Source: an uncultured Bacilli bacterium (GTDB lineage Bacteria; Bacillota_I; Bacilli_A; RF39; UBA660). From it: DNA of 64,000 nucleotides. Position 1 is the stretch's first letter. Each line of letters opens with the position of its first letter. Shown here one piece after another: positions 1 to 7,894 of the stretch. The position numbers and the translations under genes were made by a program. Under the pieces are notes generated by a model that was given only the letters and a program-made list of their open reading frames with translations, was not told the DNA's origin and did no database searches. The stretch is taken from contig CAKPRO010000002.1 of assembly GCA_934182615.1 (NCBI GenBank), forward strand, positions 1 to 64,000, read 5' to 3'.

Positions 1-15
1 CAATATTTTTTTTAT

Positions 16-58
16 GCCTAAATATTTTTATATAAGAATATTTAGGCTTTTTCTTTTC
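16..58 (+). terminator. Intrinsic terminator of an upstream gene
   Basis: A perfect 11-bp inverted repeat, GCCTAAATATT (16-26) and AATATTTAGGC (37-47), is followed by a T-rich run. It would end a transcript entering from the left edge of the window. Confidence 0.8.
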
Positions 59-67
59 TAATTTCTA

Positions 68-76
68 TGGTATAAT
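68..76 (+). promoter_or_regulatory. Extended -10 promoter of the first gene
   Basis: TGG directly precedes TATAAT (71-76), forming an extended -10 element 20 bp before the start codon. No good -35 is seen. GAAGAGGAG supplies the ribosome binding site. Confidence 0.6.
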
Positions 77-95
77 ATTTGAAGAGGAGATTTTT

Positions 96-707
96 ATGAA
101 AATTGAAAAGATTAATAGAGATAATATAAAAGAATATGTTAGGGATTTAGGAATTGATATTTTATATGAAGATGAAAAGGAAATTATGAATGGTACTTTT
201 GGGGTCAAGAATGAAAATAGATTTTTATTTGGGTTTGCTTCTTTAAATGAAGAAGATTTGATTAGTATTAATTTTGGAAACAATAAAATTGATTCTTCCA
301 TTGTTAAAAAATGTATAGAATTTCTTAACAATAGTTTGTCTTTTAATGGGCGTTTAATTATACTTGCTAATGATGATAATCTTATTAAAATTATGGACGA
401 TTTATATAGAGTTAAAATGATTTCTGTGTTTAAAGGTGTATGTATTAATGATAGCATTCCTACTAGAGAAAAATATGCGGATGTTGATATGAAAAGTATT
501 AAATATTTTTATTCTAAAAATGATATTGCTTGTAATTTATATGCACAAAATATTCAAGACGAAGAAATTATAAAAAAATTAGATGAATATTTTAATGACG
601 ATAATTATGCATCGGTAGAATTTATTATAATACCTGATAGTTTTAATTTTATGAAAGAATTAGGATATAAATGTAAATCTAAGAGATATGTTATTGATTG
701 TGAATAG
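96..707 (+). CDS. Hypothetical protein, 203 aa
   Basis: I do not recognise this protein. It is soluble, without a signal peptide or membrane segment. It alternates short hydrophobic strands with charged helices, for example GRLIILAND and VEFIIIPDSF, in a way that could fit an acetyltransferase-like alpha/beta fold, but no acetyl-CoA signature is convincing. The ATG start follows GAAGAGGAG with good spacing. It is a single-gene unit between an upstream terminator and its own terminator at 703-730, so its neighbours say little about its role. Confidence 0.75.
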   Translation: MKIEKINRDNIKEYVRDLGIDILYEDEKEIMNGTFGVKNENRFLFGFASLNEEDLISINFGNNKIDSSIVKKCIEFLNNSLSFNGRLIILANDDNLIKIMDDLYRVKMISVFKGVCINDSIPTREKYADVDMKSIKYFYSKNDIACNLYAQNIQDEEIIKKLDEYFNDDNYASVEFIIIPDSFNFMKELGYKCKSKRYVIDCE

Positions 708-730
708 GAGAATCTTTTCTCTTATTTTAA
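703..730 (+). terminator. Intrinsic terminator overlapping the stop codon
   Basis: AATAGGAGAA (703-712) pairs with TTCTCTTATT (717-726) around a 4-nt loop, with one G-U pair, followed by a short T run. The stem includes the stop codon of the preceding gene. Confidence 0.6.
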
Positions 731-755
731 TATAATATAGTGATGATTGTTATTG

Positions 756-784
756 TTTACTTATTATTTTATAAGTGTTATAAT
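756..784 (+). promoter_or_regulatory. Promoter of the murD-murC fusion
   Basis: TTTACT (756-761), a 17-nt spacer, then TATAAT (779-784) with TGT immediately before it as an extended -10. Transcription would begin about 15 nt before the ATG, leaving room for little more than the GGAG ribosome binding site. Confidence 0.7.
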
Positions 785-804
785 TAGTGAGGAGTGTGAT
801 TTTG

Positions 805-3516
805 ATGTATAAAAATAAAAAAATATTTATATTAGGAATGGCAAGAAGTGGTTATGAAGTCGCTAAATTATTGGCTACTGATAATGAAATATTAATTACA
901 GATATGAAAGAACAAGACAATGAAAAGATTAAGGAATTAGAGGGATTAGGAGTTTCTTTTATTTTGAGTAATACTCCTGAGGAACTACTTGATAATTCTT
1001 TTGATATTATGATTAAAAATCCTGGTATCAAGTATGATCATAAATGTGTTGTTAAAGCTAAAAATATTGGAATATCTGTTATTAATGAGATTGAAGTTGC
1101 TTATCATTATTTAGATAAGGGAGTTAATATTATTGGTGTAACTGGTTCTAATGGAAAAACTACTACTACTAGTATTATATATGAAATAATGAAAAAAGCT
1201 TATGGAGATAAAGTTGTATTAGCTGGTAATATAGGTACTCCATTATGTCATTATGTTAAAAATATTAAAAGTGGTGATTATTTAGTTATGGAGATTAGTG
1301 ATCATCAATTATGTGATATGTATGATTTTAAAACTAATATTTCTGTTATAACTAATATATATGAATGTCATACTGATTTTCATGATAGCCATGAAAGATA
1401 TGTTATGACTAAAAAGAAAATATTTAATCATCATACTAAGAATGATACCGCTATTATAAATATGGATAATGAAGAAGTTATGAATATGACTAAAGATATT
1501 AATAGTAGTAAATTGTATTTTTCTTGTAATAATGAAACTAATTGTTATTATAAAGATGGTTTTATATATTTAAACGACAATAAGTATATTGATGTTAGTA
1601 AAATAATATTAAAAGGATTACATAATTATCAAAATATTATGTGTGCTATTCTTTGTGCAAAAAAATATAATGTTAGTGATGACATTATTATTGATGTTTT
1701 AACTAAATTTAGTGGTGTTGAACATAGACTTGAGTATGTTGGAAATATTAATGGAAGAGAAGTTTATAATGATTCTAAAAGTACTAATACGGAGTCTACT
1801 GTTATAGCACTTAATTCTTTTGATAAAGATACTATTCTTTTAATGGGTGGATTAGATAGAGGACATTCTTTTGAAGAATTAAAAGAACCAATGAAAAATA
1901 CAAAACTTGTTATTACTTATGGTGAAACTAAAAATAGAATAAAAGAATTTTGTGATAAAATTAATGTTAAATGTATTGTTTGTGATGATTTAGTTACTGC
2001 TACTGAACTAGCTTATAACAATTCTAAAATTGGTGATATTATATTACTTAGTCCAGCGTGTGCTAGCTGGGATCAATTTCCTGATTTTGAGACTAGGGGT
2101 AAATTATTTAAAGATACAATATTAAAATATAAAAATGGTTTATTTATTGAAAAGGGTAAACATATTTATATGATTGGTATTGGTGGTATTAGTATGAGTG
2201 GTATTGCTGATATTCTTGTTAATATGGGTTATAAAGTAAGTGGTAGTGATAGAGTTGGTTCGGTTATTACTGATAAGCTTATGGAAAATGGTATTAATGT
2301 ATATGTACCTCAAAGTAAAGATAATATAACTGATGATATAGATTTTGTTGTTTATACTGCTGCAATTAAAGAAGATAATGTTGAAATGGTTGAAGCAAAA
2401 AAGAAAAATATTCCGATGATGGAAAGAGGAGAATTTTTAGGAGAAATTACAAAATTATATCCTAATACTATTGGAATAGCGGGAACTCACGGTAAAACTA
2501 GTACTACTTCAATGGTTAGTTTAATATTCCTTGAAGCTGATATGGATCCAACTATTCAAGTGGGTAGTATTCTTAGTAATATTAATGGTAACTATAGAAT
2601 TGGTAAAAGTGATACTTTAATAATTGAGGCTTGTGAATATTGTGATAGTTTCTTATCATTTAAACAAAAATCTGCAATTATACTTAATATTGATAATGAT
2701 CATTTAGATTATTTTAAAAATCTTGATAATATAAAGAATTCTTTCAATAAATATGTTAGTCATTTACCTAGTGATGGTTATTTGGTTGTAAATAATGATG
2801 ATAAAAACAGTAATGGATTAAAAGATAATACTAAGGCTAGAGTAGTTACATATGGTATTATTAATGATAGTGATTATATGGCTACTGATATTAAATATGA
2901 TAACGATGGTTGTGCTAGTTTTAATGTTATTAATAATGATAATAATTTAGGTAGAATAGAATTATCTGTACCTGGTGAACATAATGTATTAAATGCTTTA
3001 TCTGCTATTGCACTAGCTTCTAGTTATGATATTTCATTTGAAGATATTAAAAGAGGTATAAAAAAATATAAAGGTGCAAGTAGGAGACTTGAATATAAGG
3101 GAAAATTTAAGGGGGCTGATGTTTATGACGATTACGGACATCATCCTACTGAAATAATGGCAACTTCAAATGCAATACATAAAAAGCAATATAATGAATC
3201 ATGGGTTATATTTGAAGCACATACTTATTCTAGGGCTTATAAACATAAAGAAGACTTTGCTAAGGCTCTTAAGAATTTTGATCATATTATTGTAACTGAT
3301 ATTTATGCTGCTAGAGAAGAAAATATTTATGGTATTACTGAAGATGACATTGTAAAAGAAATTAAAAAATATGGTAAAGAAGCCTTTCATATTAGTAGTT
3401 ACGAAGATATTAAATTATACTTAAGTCAGTATGTACATGATGGAGATTTAATTCTTACTTTAGGCGCAGGAAATGTTACTAAAGTAGCTGATTTATTAGT
3501 AAGTAAAGATGAATGA
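805..3516 (+). CDS. murD-murC: Fused MurD-MurC: UDP-MurNAc-L-Ala--D-Glu ligase / UDP-MurNAc--L-Ala ligase
   Basis: This protein of 903 residues joins two cytoplasmic Mur ligases. Residues 1-447 are MurD-like: Rossmann start KIFILGMARSG, ATP loop GVTGSNGKTTTT (111-122), and the MurD C-terminal signature SPACASWDQF (about 416-425). Residues from about 451 are MurC-like: HIYMIGIGGISMSG, the ATP loop GIAGTHGKTST (557-567), EACEYCDSFL and DNDHLDYF. The enzymes add L-Ala (MurC) and then D-Glu (MurD) to UDP-MurNAc, so the fusion could pass product between successive steps, although the domain order is the reverse of the reaction order. The reading frame is open throughout, with no sign of frameshift. 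ATG 805 was chosen over in-frame GTG 787 because GGAG (791-794) lies upstream of it. MurE is encoded at 20593-21957. Confidence 0.93.
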   Translation: MYKNKKIFILGMARSGYEVAKLLATDNEILITDMKEQDNEKIKELEGLGVSFILSNTPEELLDNSFDIMIKNPGIKYDHKCVVKAKNIGISVINEIEVAYHYLDKGVNIIGVTGSNGKTTTTSIIYEIMKKAYGDKVVLAGNIGTPLCHYVKNIKSGDYLVMEISDHQLCDMYDFKTNISVITNIYECHTDFHDSHERYVMTKKKIFNHHTKNDTAIINMDNEEVMNMTKDINSSKLYFSCNNETNCYYKDGFIYLNDNKYIDVSKIILKGLHNYQNIMCAILCAKKYNVSDDIIIDVLTKFSGVEHRLEYVGNINGREVYNDSKSTNTESTVIALNSFDKDTILLMGGLDRGHSFEELKEPMKNTKLVITYGETKNRIKEFCDKINVKCIVCDDLVTATELAYNNSKIGDIILLSPACASWDQFPDFETRGKLFKDTILKYKNGLFIEKGKHIYMIGIGGISMSGIADILVNMGYKVSGSDRVGSVITDKLMENGINVYVPQSKDNITDDIDFVVYTAAIKEDNVEMVEAKKKNIPMMERGEFLGEITKLYPNTIGIAGTHGKTSTTSMVSLIFLEADMDPTIQVGSILSNINGNYRIGKSDTLIIEACEYCDSFLSFKQKSAIILNIDNDHLDYFKNLDNIKNSFNKYVSHLPSDGYLVVNNDDKNSNGLKDNTKARVVTYGIINDSDYMATDIKYDNDGCASFNVINNDNNLGRIELSVPGEHNVLNALSAIALASSYDISFEDIKRGIKKYKGASRRLEYKGKFKGADVYDDYGHHPTEIMATSNAIHKKQYNESWVIFEAHTYSRAYKHKEDFAKALKNFDHIIVTDIYAAREENIYGITEDDIVKEIKKYGKEAFHISSYEDIKLYLSQYVHDGDLILTLGAGNVTKVADLLVSKDE

Positions 3517-3540
3517 TTTTAATTTTCATTCATTTTTTCT
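3509..3540 (+). terminator. Intrinsic terminator after murD-murC
   Basis: ATGAATGA (3509-3516) pairs with TCATTCAT (3526-3533), followed by TTTTTC. The stem overlaps the stop codon, and the T tract runs into the -35 element of the next promoter. Confidence 0.75.
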
Positions 3541-3588
3541 TTACTTTTGTAAATAAGTGTTGTATACTATTATTAGTAATCATTACTA
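3540..3588 (+). promoter_or_regulatory. perR-rbr promoter with PerR/Fur-type box
   Basis: TTTACT (3540-3545), a 17-nt spacer and TATACT (3563-3568) form a promoter. Just downstream, TAGTAAT-C-ATTACTA (3574-3588) is a perfect 7-1-7 palindrome. That geometry matches the PerR box (TTATAATnATTATAA), and its place over the transcription start suggests autorepression by the gene that follows. Confidence 0.75.
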
Positions 3589-3605
3589 TTAAGGAGATAT
3601 ATATT

Positions 3606-3971
3606 ATGCGAAATACAAAACAAAGAGATTGTATATTTGATATTGTTAATAGTAGTTATGATCATTTAAATGCTTATCAAATATATAATATTTCTAGAAA
3701 ACTTATTCCTAATATTAGTTTGGGTACAGTTTATCGTAATTTAGCTTGGTTAAGTGAGAATGGTAAAATTAGAACCATTATTGTTGATGGGATTGTTAGA
3801 TACGATAGAAATGTTATACATGATCATTTTATATGTAATGAATGTAAAAACATTATTGATATATCTAGAAATAATAAATCTAATAATTATATTGATGGTA
3901 ATTTAGTAATTGATTATGATATTAAATACATGGGTATTTGTAAAAAGTGTTTGGAAAGGAAGGAAAAATAA
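3606..3971 (+). CDS. perR: Fur/PerR-family metal-dependent repressor
   Basis: 121 residues. An N-terminal winged helix includes LIPNISLGTVYRNLAWL, the family's recognition helix. A C-terminal metal domain has HDHFICNEC followed near the end by CKKC, the two CxxC pairs that bind structural zinc. Immediate linkage to rubrerythrin, and a PerR-like operator at 3574-3588, favour a peroxide sensor (PerR) over an iron regulator; the sequence alone does not settle the metal. ATG 3606 follows AAGGAGATAT. The stop codon overlaps the next ATG (TAATG), implying translational coupling. Confidence 0.88.
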   Translation: MRNTKQRDCIFDIVNSSYDHLNAYQIYNISRKLIPNISLGTVYRNLAWLSENGKIRTIIVDGIVRYDRNVIHDHFICNECKNIIDISRNNKSNNYIDGNLVIDYDIKYMGICKKCLERKEK

Positions 3972-4510
3972 TGGAATTAAAAGGAAGTAAAACTGAACAA
4001 AATTTAATGACTGCTTTTGCAGGCGAATCACAAGCAAGAAATAAATATACATATTTTGCTTCAAAAGCCAAGAAAGATGGTTATGAGCAAATAGCTGCAA
4101 TTTTTGAAGAGACTGCAAATAATGAAAAAGAACATGCTAAAATGTGGTTTAAAGAATTACATGGTGGTGCTGTTCCTAGTACGCTTGATAATTTAATTGA
4201 TGCCGCTAATGGTGAAAATTATGAATGGACTGATATGTACAAAGGTTTTGCAGAAACTGCTAGAAGTGAGGGATTTACTAGAATTGCTTTTCTATTTGAA
4301 GAAGTAGCTAAAATAGAAAAAGAGCATGAGGAAAGATATAGAAAACTTATTTCTAATATTAATGATGGTTTAGTGTTTTCTAGAGATGGAGATAAAATAT
4401 GGCAATGTAGAAATTGTGGTCATATTGTTATTGGAAAAGAGGCACCAAAAGTATGTCCTGTTTGTGCTCATCCACAAAGTTATTTTGAAATTAAAAAGGA
4501 AAATTATTAA
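3971..4510 (+). CDS. rbr: Rubrerythrin
   Basis: 179 residues. The N-terminal ferritin-like four-helix domain carries the diiron ligand motifs NEKEH and IEKEH (ExxH). The C-terminal rubredoxin-like domain carries CRNCG and CPVCA, two CxxC pairs binding one iron. Rubrerythrin reduces hydrogen peroxide to water in the cytoplasm of anaerobes and microaerophiles. It is co-transcribed with the PerR-like gene and overlaps its stop by one base, so peroxide should induce both. Length and motif order are normal for the family. Confidence 0.95.
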   Translation: MELKGSKTEQNLMTAFAGESQARNKYTYFASKAKKDGYEQIAAIFEETANNEKEHAKMWFKELHGGAVPSTLDNLIDAANGENYEWTDMYKGFAETARSEGFTRIAFLFEEVAKIEKEHEERYRKLISNINDGLVFSRDGDKIWQCRNCGHIVIGKEAPKVCPVCAHPQSYFEIKKENY

Positions 4511-4517
4511 TTTTAAG

Positions 4518-4543
4518 CTATTGATAAATTCAATAGTTTTTTT
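4518..4543 (+). terminator. Intrinsic terminator after rubrerythrin
   Basis: CTATTGA (4518-4524) and TCAATAG (4530-4536) form a 7-bp stem with a 5-nt loop followed by seven Ts. Confidence 0.85.
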
Positions 4544-4587
4544 GTATATTATAATAATTAATTACATATTAATATAATGTGATAGAT

Positions 4588-5013
4588 ATGAAAAATAATT
4601 ATAAAGAACTTATTATTTATATTGTTGTTCCTTTGATTTTAGGTGGGATAGTAGGACTTATTACTATGAAAAGTAGTGCTAATTATGATGGTATTGTTCC
4701 AGGTTGGATCTTTCCTGTAGTATGGAGTGTACTTTATATTCTTATGGGAATATCTAGTTATCTTGTTAGAAATGATTTTACCTTAATAAAGATTTATATT
4801 GTTAATTTAATTGTTAATTTATTATGGCCTATTATTTTCTTTAGTTTTAAGTTAAAAGTATTAGGATTTTTTTGGATATTATTGCTAATTTTGATTGTAG
4901 GATATATGATATATAGATTTTATGAAAAAAATAGGATTAGTGCTTATCTTCTCATACCATACTTATTATGGCTTGTGTTTGCATCAGTACTTAATTTACT
5001 TGAAATAATATAG
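4588..5013 (+). CDS. tspO: TspO/MBR-family membrane protein
   Basis: 141 residues with five predicted membrane helices. The family landmarks are present: PGWIFPVVWSVLYILMGI near residue 40, LNLLWPIIFF with its conserved tryptophan, and PYLLWLVFASVLN in the last helix. TspO proteins bind tetrapyrroles and steroid-like ligands in the membrane; bacterial roles are linked to porphyrin handling and stress. ATG 4588 is preferred over GTG 4579 because TGTGAT resembles the GTGAT ribosome binding sites used elsewhere in this window. TATAAT at 4573-4578 lies very close, so the leader would be very short. Confidence 0.85.
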   Translation: MKNNYKELIIYIVVPLILGGIVGLITMKSSANYDGIVPGWIFPVVWSVLYILMGISSYLVRNDFTLIKIYIVNLIVNLLWPIIFFSFKLKVLGFFWILLLILIVGYMIYRFYEKNRISAYLLIPYLLWLVFASVLNLLEII

Positions 5014-5064
5014 TTTTAAAATTTGTAAAATATATGTAAATTAATTAATATTACATTGTTTATG

Positions 5065-5093
5065 TTGACAAAATACATATATGGGTGTATTAT
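5065..5093 (+). promoter_or_regulatory. Strong promoter of the glycosyltransferase gene
   Basis: Consensus TTGACA (5065-5070), a 17-nt spacer and TATTAT (5088-5093). The inverted repeat at 5095-5123 covers the expected transcription start. Confidence 0.8.
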
Positions 5094-5094
5094 G

Positions 5095-5123
5095 TAATTG
5101 TACTATTTGTAATAGTACAATTA
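5095..5123 (+). promoter_or_regulatory. Operator: 13-bp inverted repeat, YtrA-like site 1
   Basis: TAATTGTACTATT (5095-5107), TGT, then AATAGTACAATTA (5111-5123) is a perfect inverted repeat. Its core TTGTACTA-N7-TAGTACAA (5098-5120) matches the site at 32151-32173 before the ABC transporter operon that encodes a GntR/YtrA-like regulator. The distance from the -10 element is the same at both places. No T tract follows, so it is not a terminator. Confidence 0.75.
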
Positions 5124-5137
5124 CTATGAGGTGTAAT

Positions 5138-6349
5138 ATGTTTGGAATAATTATTTATATACTATTAATGTTTTCTTTTATTTATGGACTATATTTTTTG
5201 ATTATGGCTTCAGGAGTTTTTATAAACAAGAAATGTAATGTTGATAATAAGAAAAAAAATCATTTTGCTATTTTAATTGCAGCCCGCAACGAGGAGGTTG
5301 TTATTAAAAATTTAATTAGTAGTTTAAAAAAGCAAAATTATCCTAATGATAAGTATGATATATATGTTATTATTAATAATTGTACTGATAATACTTTAGA
5401 GGTGGCAAAAAAAGCTGGAGCAAATATTATTGAATGTAAACAAAAAGTAAAATCAAAGGGTGAAGTTCTTAAATATACTTTTAATAAATTAAAAAATGAT
5501 AATGAAATAGATGCTTATGTTATCTTTGATGCCGATAATGTAGTTCATAGAGAATTTTTAAATAGTATGAATGATTCTATTAATAGTGGTTATGAAGTTG
5601 TTCAGGGATTTAGAGATACAAAAAATATATGTGACAATTGGCTTACTACTAGTTATGCTATTTTATATTATTTGCAAAGTTTATTTATAAATAAATCAAG
5701 ATTTAATTTTGGTAAAAGTTCATTTTTGAATGGGACAGGTTTTATGGTAAAAAAAGAGGTTATTGATAAATATGGTTTTGATCCCAAGACTATAACCGAG
5801 GATATTGAGTTTACTGCAATTTGTGCTATTAATGGTGTTAAAATTGCTTTTAACGAAGATGCTATTACTTATGATGAACAAGTTACTGACTTTAAAAGTT
5901 CTCTTAAGCAAAGAAAAAGATGGTCTTTTGGTGCTACACAGTGTTTGAAAAATTATACAGTCTCTCTTATGAGGGAGGGTATTAAAAATAAAAGATTTGA
6001 ATGTTTTGATGTAATACTATTTTATTTTGGTATTATATTTCATGTCTTGTTTACTATTATTTCTTTGATTGGTATAATTTATAATGTAGTTTATCTTGAT
6101 AATTTTAATAATACTGATATTATTATCTGTTCTATTATATTCTTAGTTAATTATCTTATAGGTACTATTTTTAGAATGATTGTAATAAAGAAATGTAATA
6201 AGAGTATTAAGGATAATATATGGGGGATATTGCTTTTTGATTTATTTGTTTTGAGTTGGCTTCCTATTAATTTTATTTGTTTATTTATGAGAGATTGTAA
6301 TTGGGAGCATATAAAACATGATCGAAATGTTGACACTTTAAATGTTTAA
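5138..6349 (+). CDS. Membrane glycosyltransferase, family 2
   Basis: 403 residues. One N-terminal membrane helix is followed by a GT-A catalytic domain with AARNEE, the DxD-type FDADN, TEDIEF and the QxxRW motif (QRKRW), then two or three C-terminal membrane helices. This arrangement is seen in processive beta-glycan synthases (BcsA/hyaluronan/IcaA-like), so it probably uses a UDP-sugar to build or extend a surface glycan; the sugar cannot be read from sequence. ATG 5138 with GAGGTG is chosen; in-frame codons upstream lie inside the promoter/operator. It is monocistronic, with a terminator at 6350-6382, and shares an operator with the Ytr-like operon. Confidence 0.85.
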   Translation: MFGIIIYILLMFSFIYGLYFLIMASGVFINKKCNVDNKKKNHFAILIAARNEEVVIKNLISSLKKQNYPNDKYDIYVIINNCTDNTLEVAKKAGANIIECKQKVKSKGEVLKYTFNKLKNDNEIDAYVIFDADNVVHREFLNSMNDSINSGYEVVQGFRDTKNICDNWLTTSYAILYYLQSLFINKSRFNFGKSSFLNGTGFMVKKEVIDKYGFDPKTITEDIEFTAICAINGVKIAFNEDAITYDEQVTDFKSSLKQRKRWSFGATQCLKNYTVSLMREGIKNKRFECFDVILFYFGIIFHVLFTIISLIGIIYNVVYLDNFNNTDIIICSIIFLVNYLIGTIFRMIVIKKCNKSIKDNIWGILLFDLFVLSWLPINFICLFMRDCNWEHIKHDRNVDTLNV

Positions 6350-6382
6350 AAGGATAATATGTATTTTTATTATCTTTTTTTT
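6350..6382 (+). terminator. Intrinsic terminator after the glycosyltransferase
   Basis: AAGGATAATA (about 6350-6359) pairs with TATTATCTTT (about 6368-6377), followed by a run of Ts. Confidence 0.75.
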
Positions 6383-6390
6383 AATTATTA

Positions 6391-6399
6391 TGTTATAAT
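6391..6399 (+). promoter_or_regulatory. Extended -10 promoter of the arginine ABC transporter operon
   Basis: TGT precedes TATAAT (6394-6399), about 25 nt before the ATG. The -35 region is a T run and weak. AGGAGAGTGAT supplies the ribosome binding site. Confidence 0.6.
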
Positions 6400-6423
6400 T
6401 TATTTAATAGGAGAGTGATATAA

Positions 6424-7155
6424 ATGAAAGAAGTATATAAATTTTTATTATGTTTGATTTGTTTATTTATTATAACAGGTTGTGGAAAGAAGGATGATAG
6501 TAAACTTATTATGGTGACTGAAGCAGGTTTTGCTCCATATGAATACTATGAAAATGGTGAAGTTGTTGGAGTAGATGTTGATATTGCTAAAGAAATAGCA
6601 AAAGAATTAGGAAAAGAACTAGTTATTAAGGATATAGCTTTTGATTCAATTATTAATGAAGTTAGAACTGGTAAAGCTGATATTGGTGCTGCTGGTATAA
6701 GTTATAGTGCAGAAAGAGCAAAGAAAGTAGATTTTTCTATTAATTATTCTGTTAGTAAACAGGTTGTTATTGTTAAAGAAGATAGTTCTATAAATAGTAT
6801 TAATAATATAGGTGATAAAAAAATAGCAGTACAACTTGGAAGTGTTGCTGATACTTATGTTACAGAAAATTATAAGAATGCTGAGATTGTTAGACAAAAG
6901 AAATATTTGGCCGCTATCGAAGATTTAAAGGTTGGTAAAGTTGATTTGGTAGTTATGGATGAACTACCTGCTAAAGAAATTATTGAAAAAAATGATGGTA
7001 TTAAAATATTAGATGGCGAGCTTACTAATGATAGTTATGGTATGATTGTTAAAAAAGGAAATACCGAATTATTAGAAACTGTTAATAAAGTACTTAATAG
7101 ACTTTCTAGTGATGGTTCTATTGATAAATTTATTATTAAACATACTGAGGAGTAG
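6424..7155 (+). CDS. Amino acid (probably arginine) ABC transporter, substrate-binding lipoprotein
   Basis: 243 residues. A lipoprotein signal peptide ends in ITGC (cysteine about 20). The mature part is a family 3 extracellular solute-binding protein: GFAPYEYYENGEVVGVDVDIA, the start of the first lobe, then IAVQLGSVADTY and SYGMIVKKGN. Such proteins capture polar amino acids outside the membrane. Arginine is inferred from the neighbouring deiminase genes, not from a specificity residue. First gene of a three-gene importer operon. Confidence 0.9.
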   Translation: MKEVYKFLLCLICLFIITGCGKKDDSKLIMVTEAGFAPYEYYENGEVVGVDVDIAKEIAKELGKELVIKDIAFDSIINEVRTGKADIGAAGISYSAERAKKVDFSINYSVSKQVVIVKEDSSINSINNIGDKKIAVQLGSVADTYVTENYKNAEIVRQKKYLAAIEDLKVGKVDLVVMDELPAKEIIEKNDGIKILDGELTNDSYGMIVKKGNTELLETVNKVLNRLSSDGSIDKFIIKHTEE

Positions 7156-7162
7156 ATTTGAT

Positions 7163-7894
7163 ATGAATGGATATATGCGATTTTTTGATAGTTTTTTTGA
7201 ATTTTTCAAAAATATAGGTATTAGTTTTTATGATAGTGTTATTTATGATGACCGATATAAATATATATTAGATGGACTATTTCATACTATATTAATTGCT
7301 ATATTTGCTGTTATTATTGGTATTGTACTTGGAATAGTTATAGCACTTATTAGGCATAATCATGATACTAATGGTAAAATGAAAGTGGGTAATAAAATTG
7401 CTACTTTATATGTTAATATTATAAGAGGTACACCAGTATTGTTACAGTTAATGATTATTTATTATGTTATTTTTAAATCTGTCAATATTAATATAATTAT
7501 AGTTGGTATATTAGCATTTGGTTTAAATTCTGCTGCTTATGTTTCAGAAATAATTAGATCGGGACTTATTTCTATTGATAGTGGGCAAATGGAGGCTGGC
7601 TTATCTTTAGGACTTAGCTATGGTAAAACAATGAGATATATTATTTTACCACAGGCTATTAAAAATATTTTACCGGCTTTAGGAAATGAATTTATTACAT
7701 TACTTAAAGAAACTTCAGCAGGTGCATATATTGGAATATTAGAGCTTACTAAAGCTTCGGATATTATCGCATCAAGAACTTATGATTATTTCTTTCCACT
7801 TATTATAACTGCTCTTATATATTTAGTTATGACATTAGGATTATCTAAATTGGTTAATGTTATGGAAAGGAGATTATCTAATGCTAGAAGTTAA
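7163..7894 (+). CDS. Amino acid ABC transporter permease
   Basis: 243 residues, HisM/GlnP family. Several membrane helices, with GLFHTILIAIFAVIIG, IIRGTPVLLQLMIIYY (the conserved RGTP motif) and the EAA-type cytoplasmic loop QMEAGLSLGLSYGKTMRYI that contacts the ATPase. ATG 7163, giving MNGYMRFF, is chosen because GAGGAG lies upstream; longer in-frame starts lie inside the preceding gene. The end of the gene overlaps the ATPase start by 14 bp. It probably acts as a homodimer with the binding protein and ATPase beside it. Confidence 0.9.
   Translation: MNGYMRFFDSFFEFFKNIGISFYDSVIYDDRYKYILDGLFHTILIAIFAVIIGIVLGIVIALIRHNHDTNGKMKVGNKIATLYVNIIRGTPVLLQLMIIYYVIFKSVNINIIIVGILAFGLNSAAYVSEIIRSGLISIDSGQMEAGLSLGLSYGKTMRYIILPQAIKNILPALGNEFITLLKETSAGAYIGILELTKASDIIASRTYDYFFPLIITALIYLVMTLGLSKLVNVMERRLSNARS

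Noticed and set aside
805..3516. Possible frameshift joining separate murD and murC genes
   Set aside because: The frame is open without compressed homopolymers at the junction, and there is no ribosome binding site or start codon between the domains, so a true fusion is more likely.
5095..5123. Intrinsic terminator
   Set aside because: The inverted repeat has a 3-nt loop but no T tract after it, and it sits at the start point of a consensus promoter.
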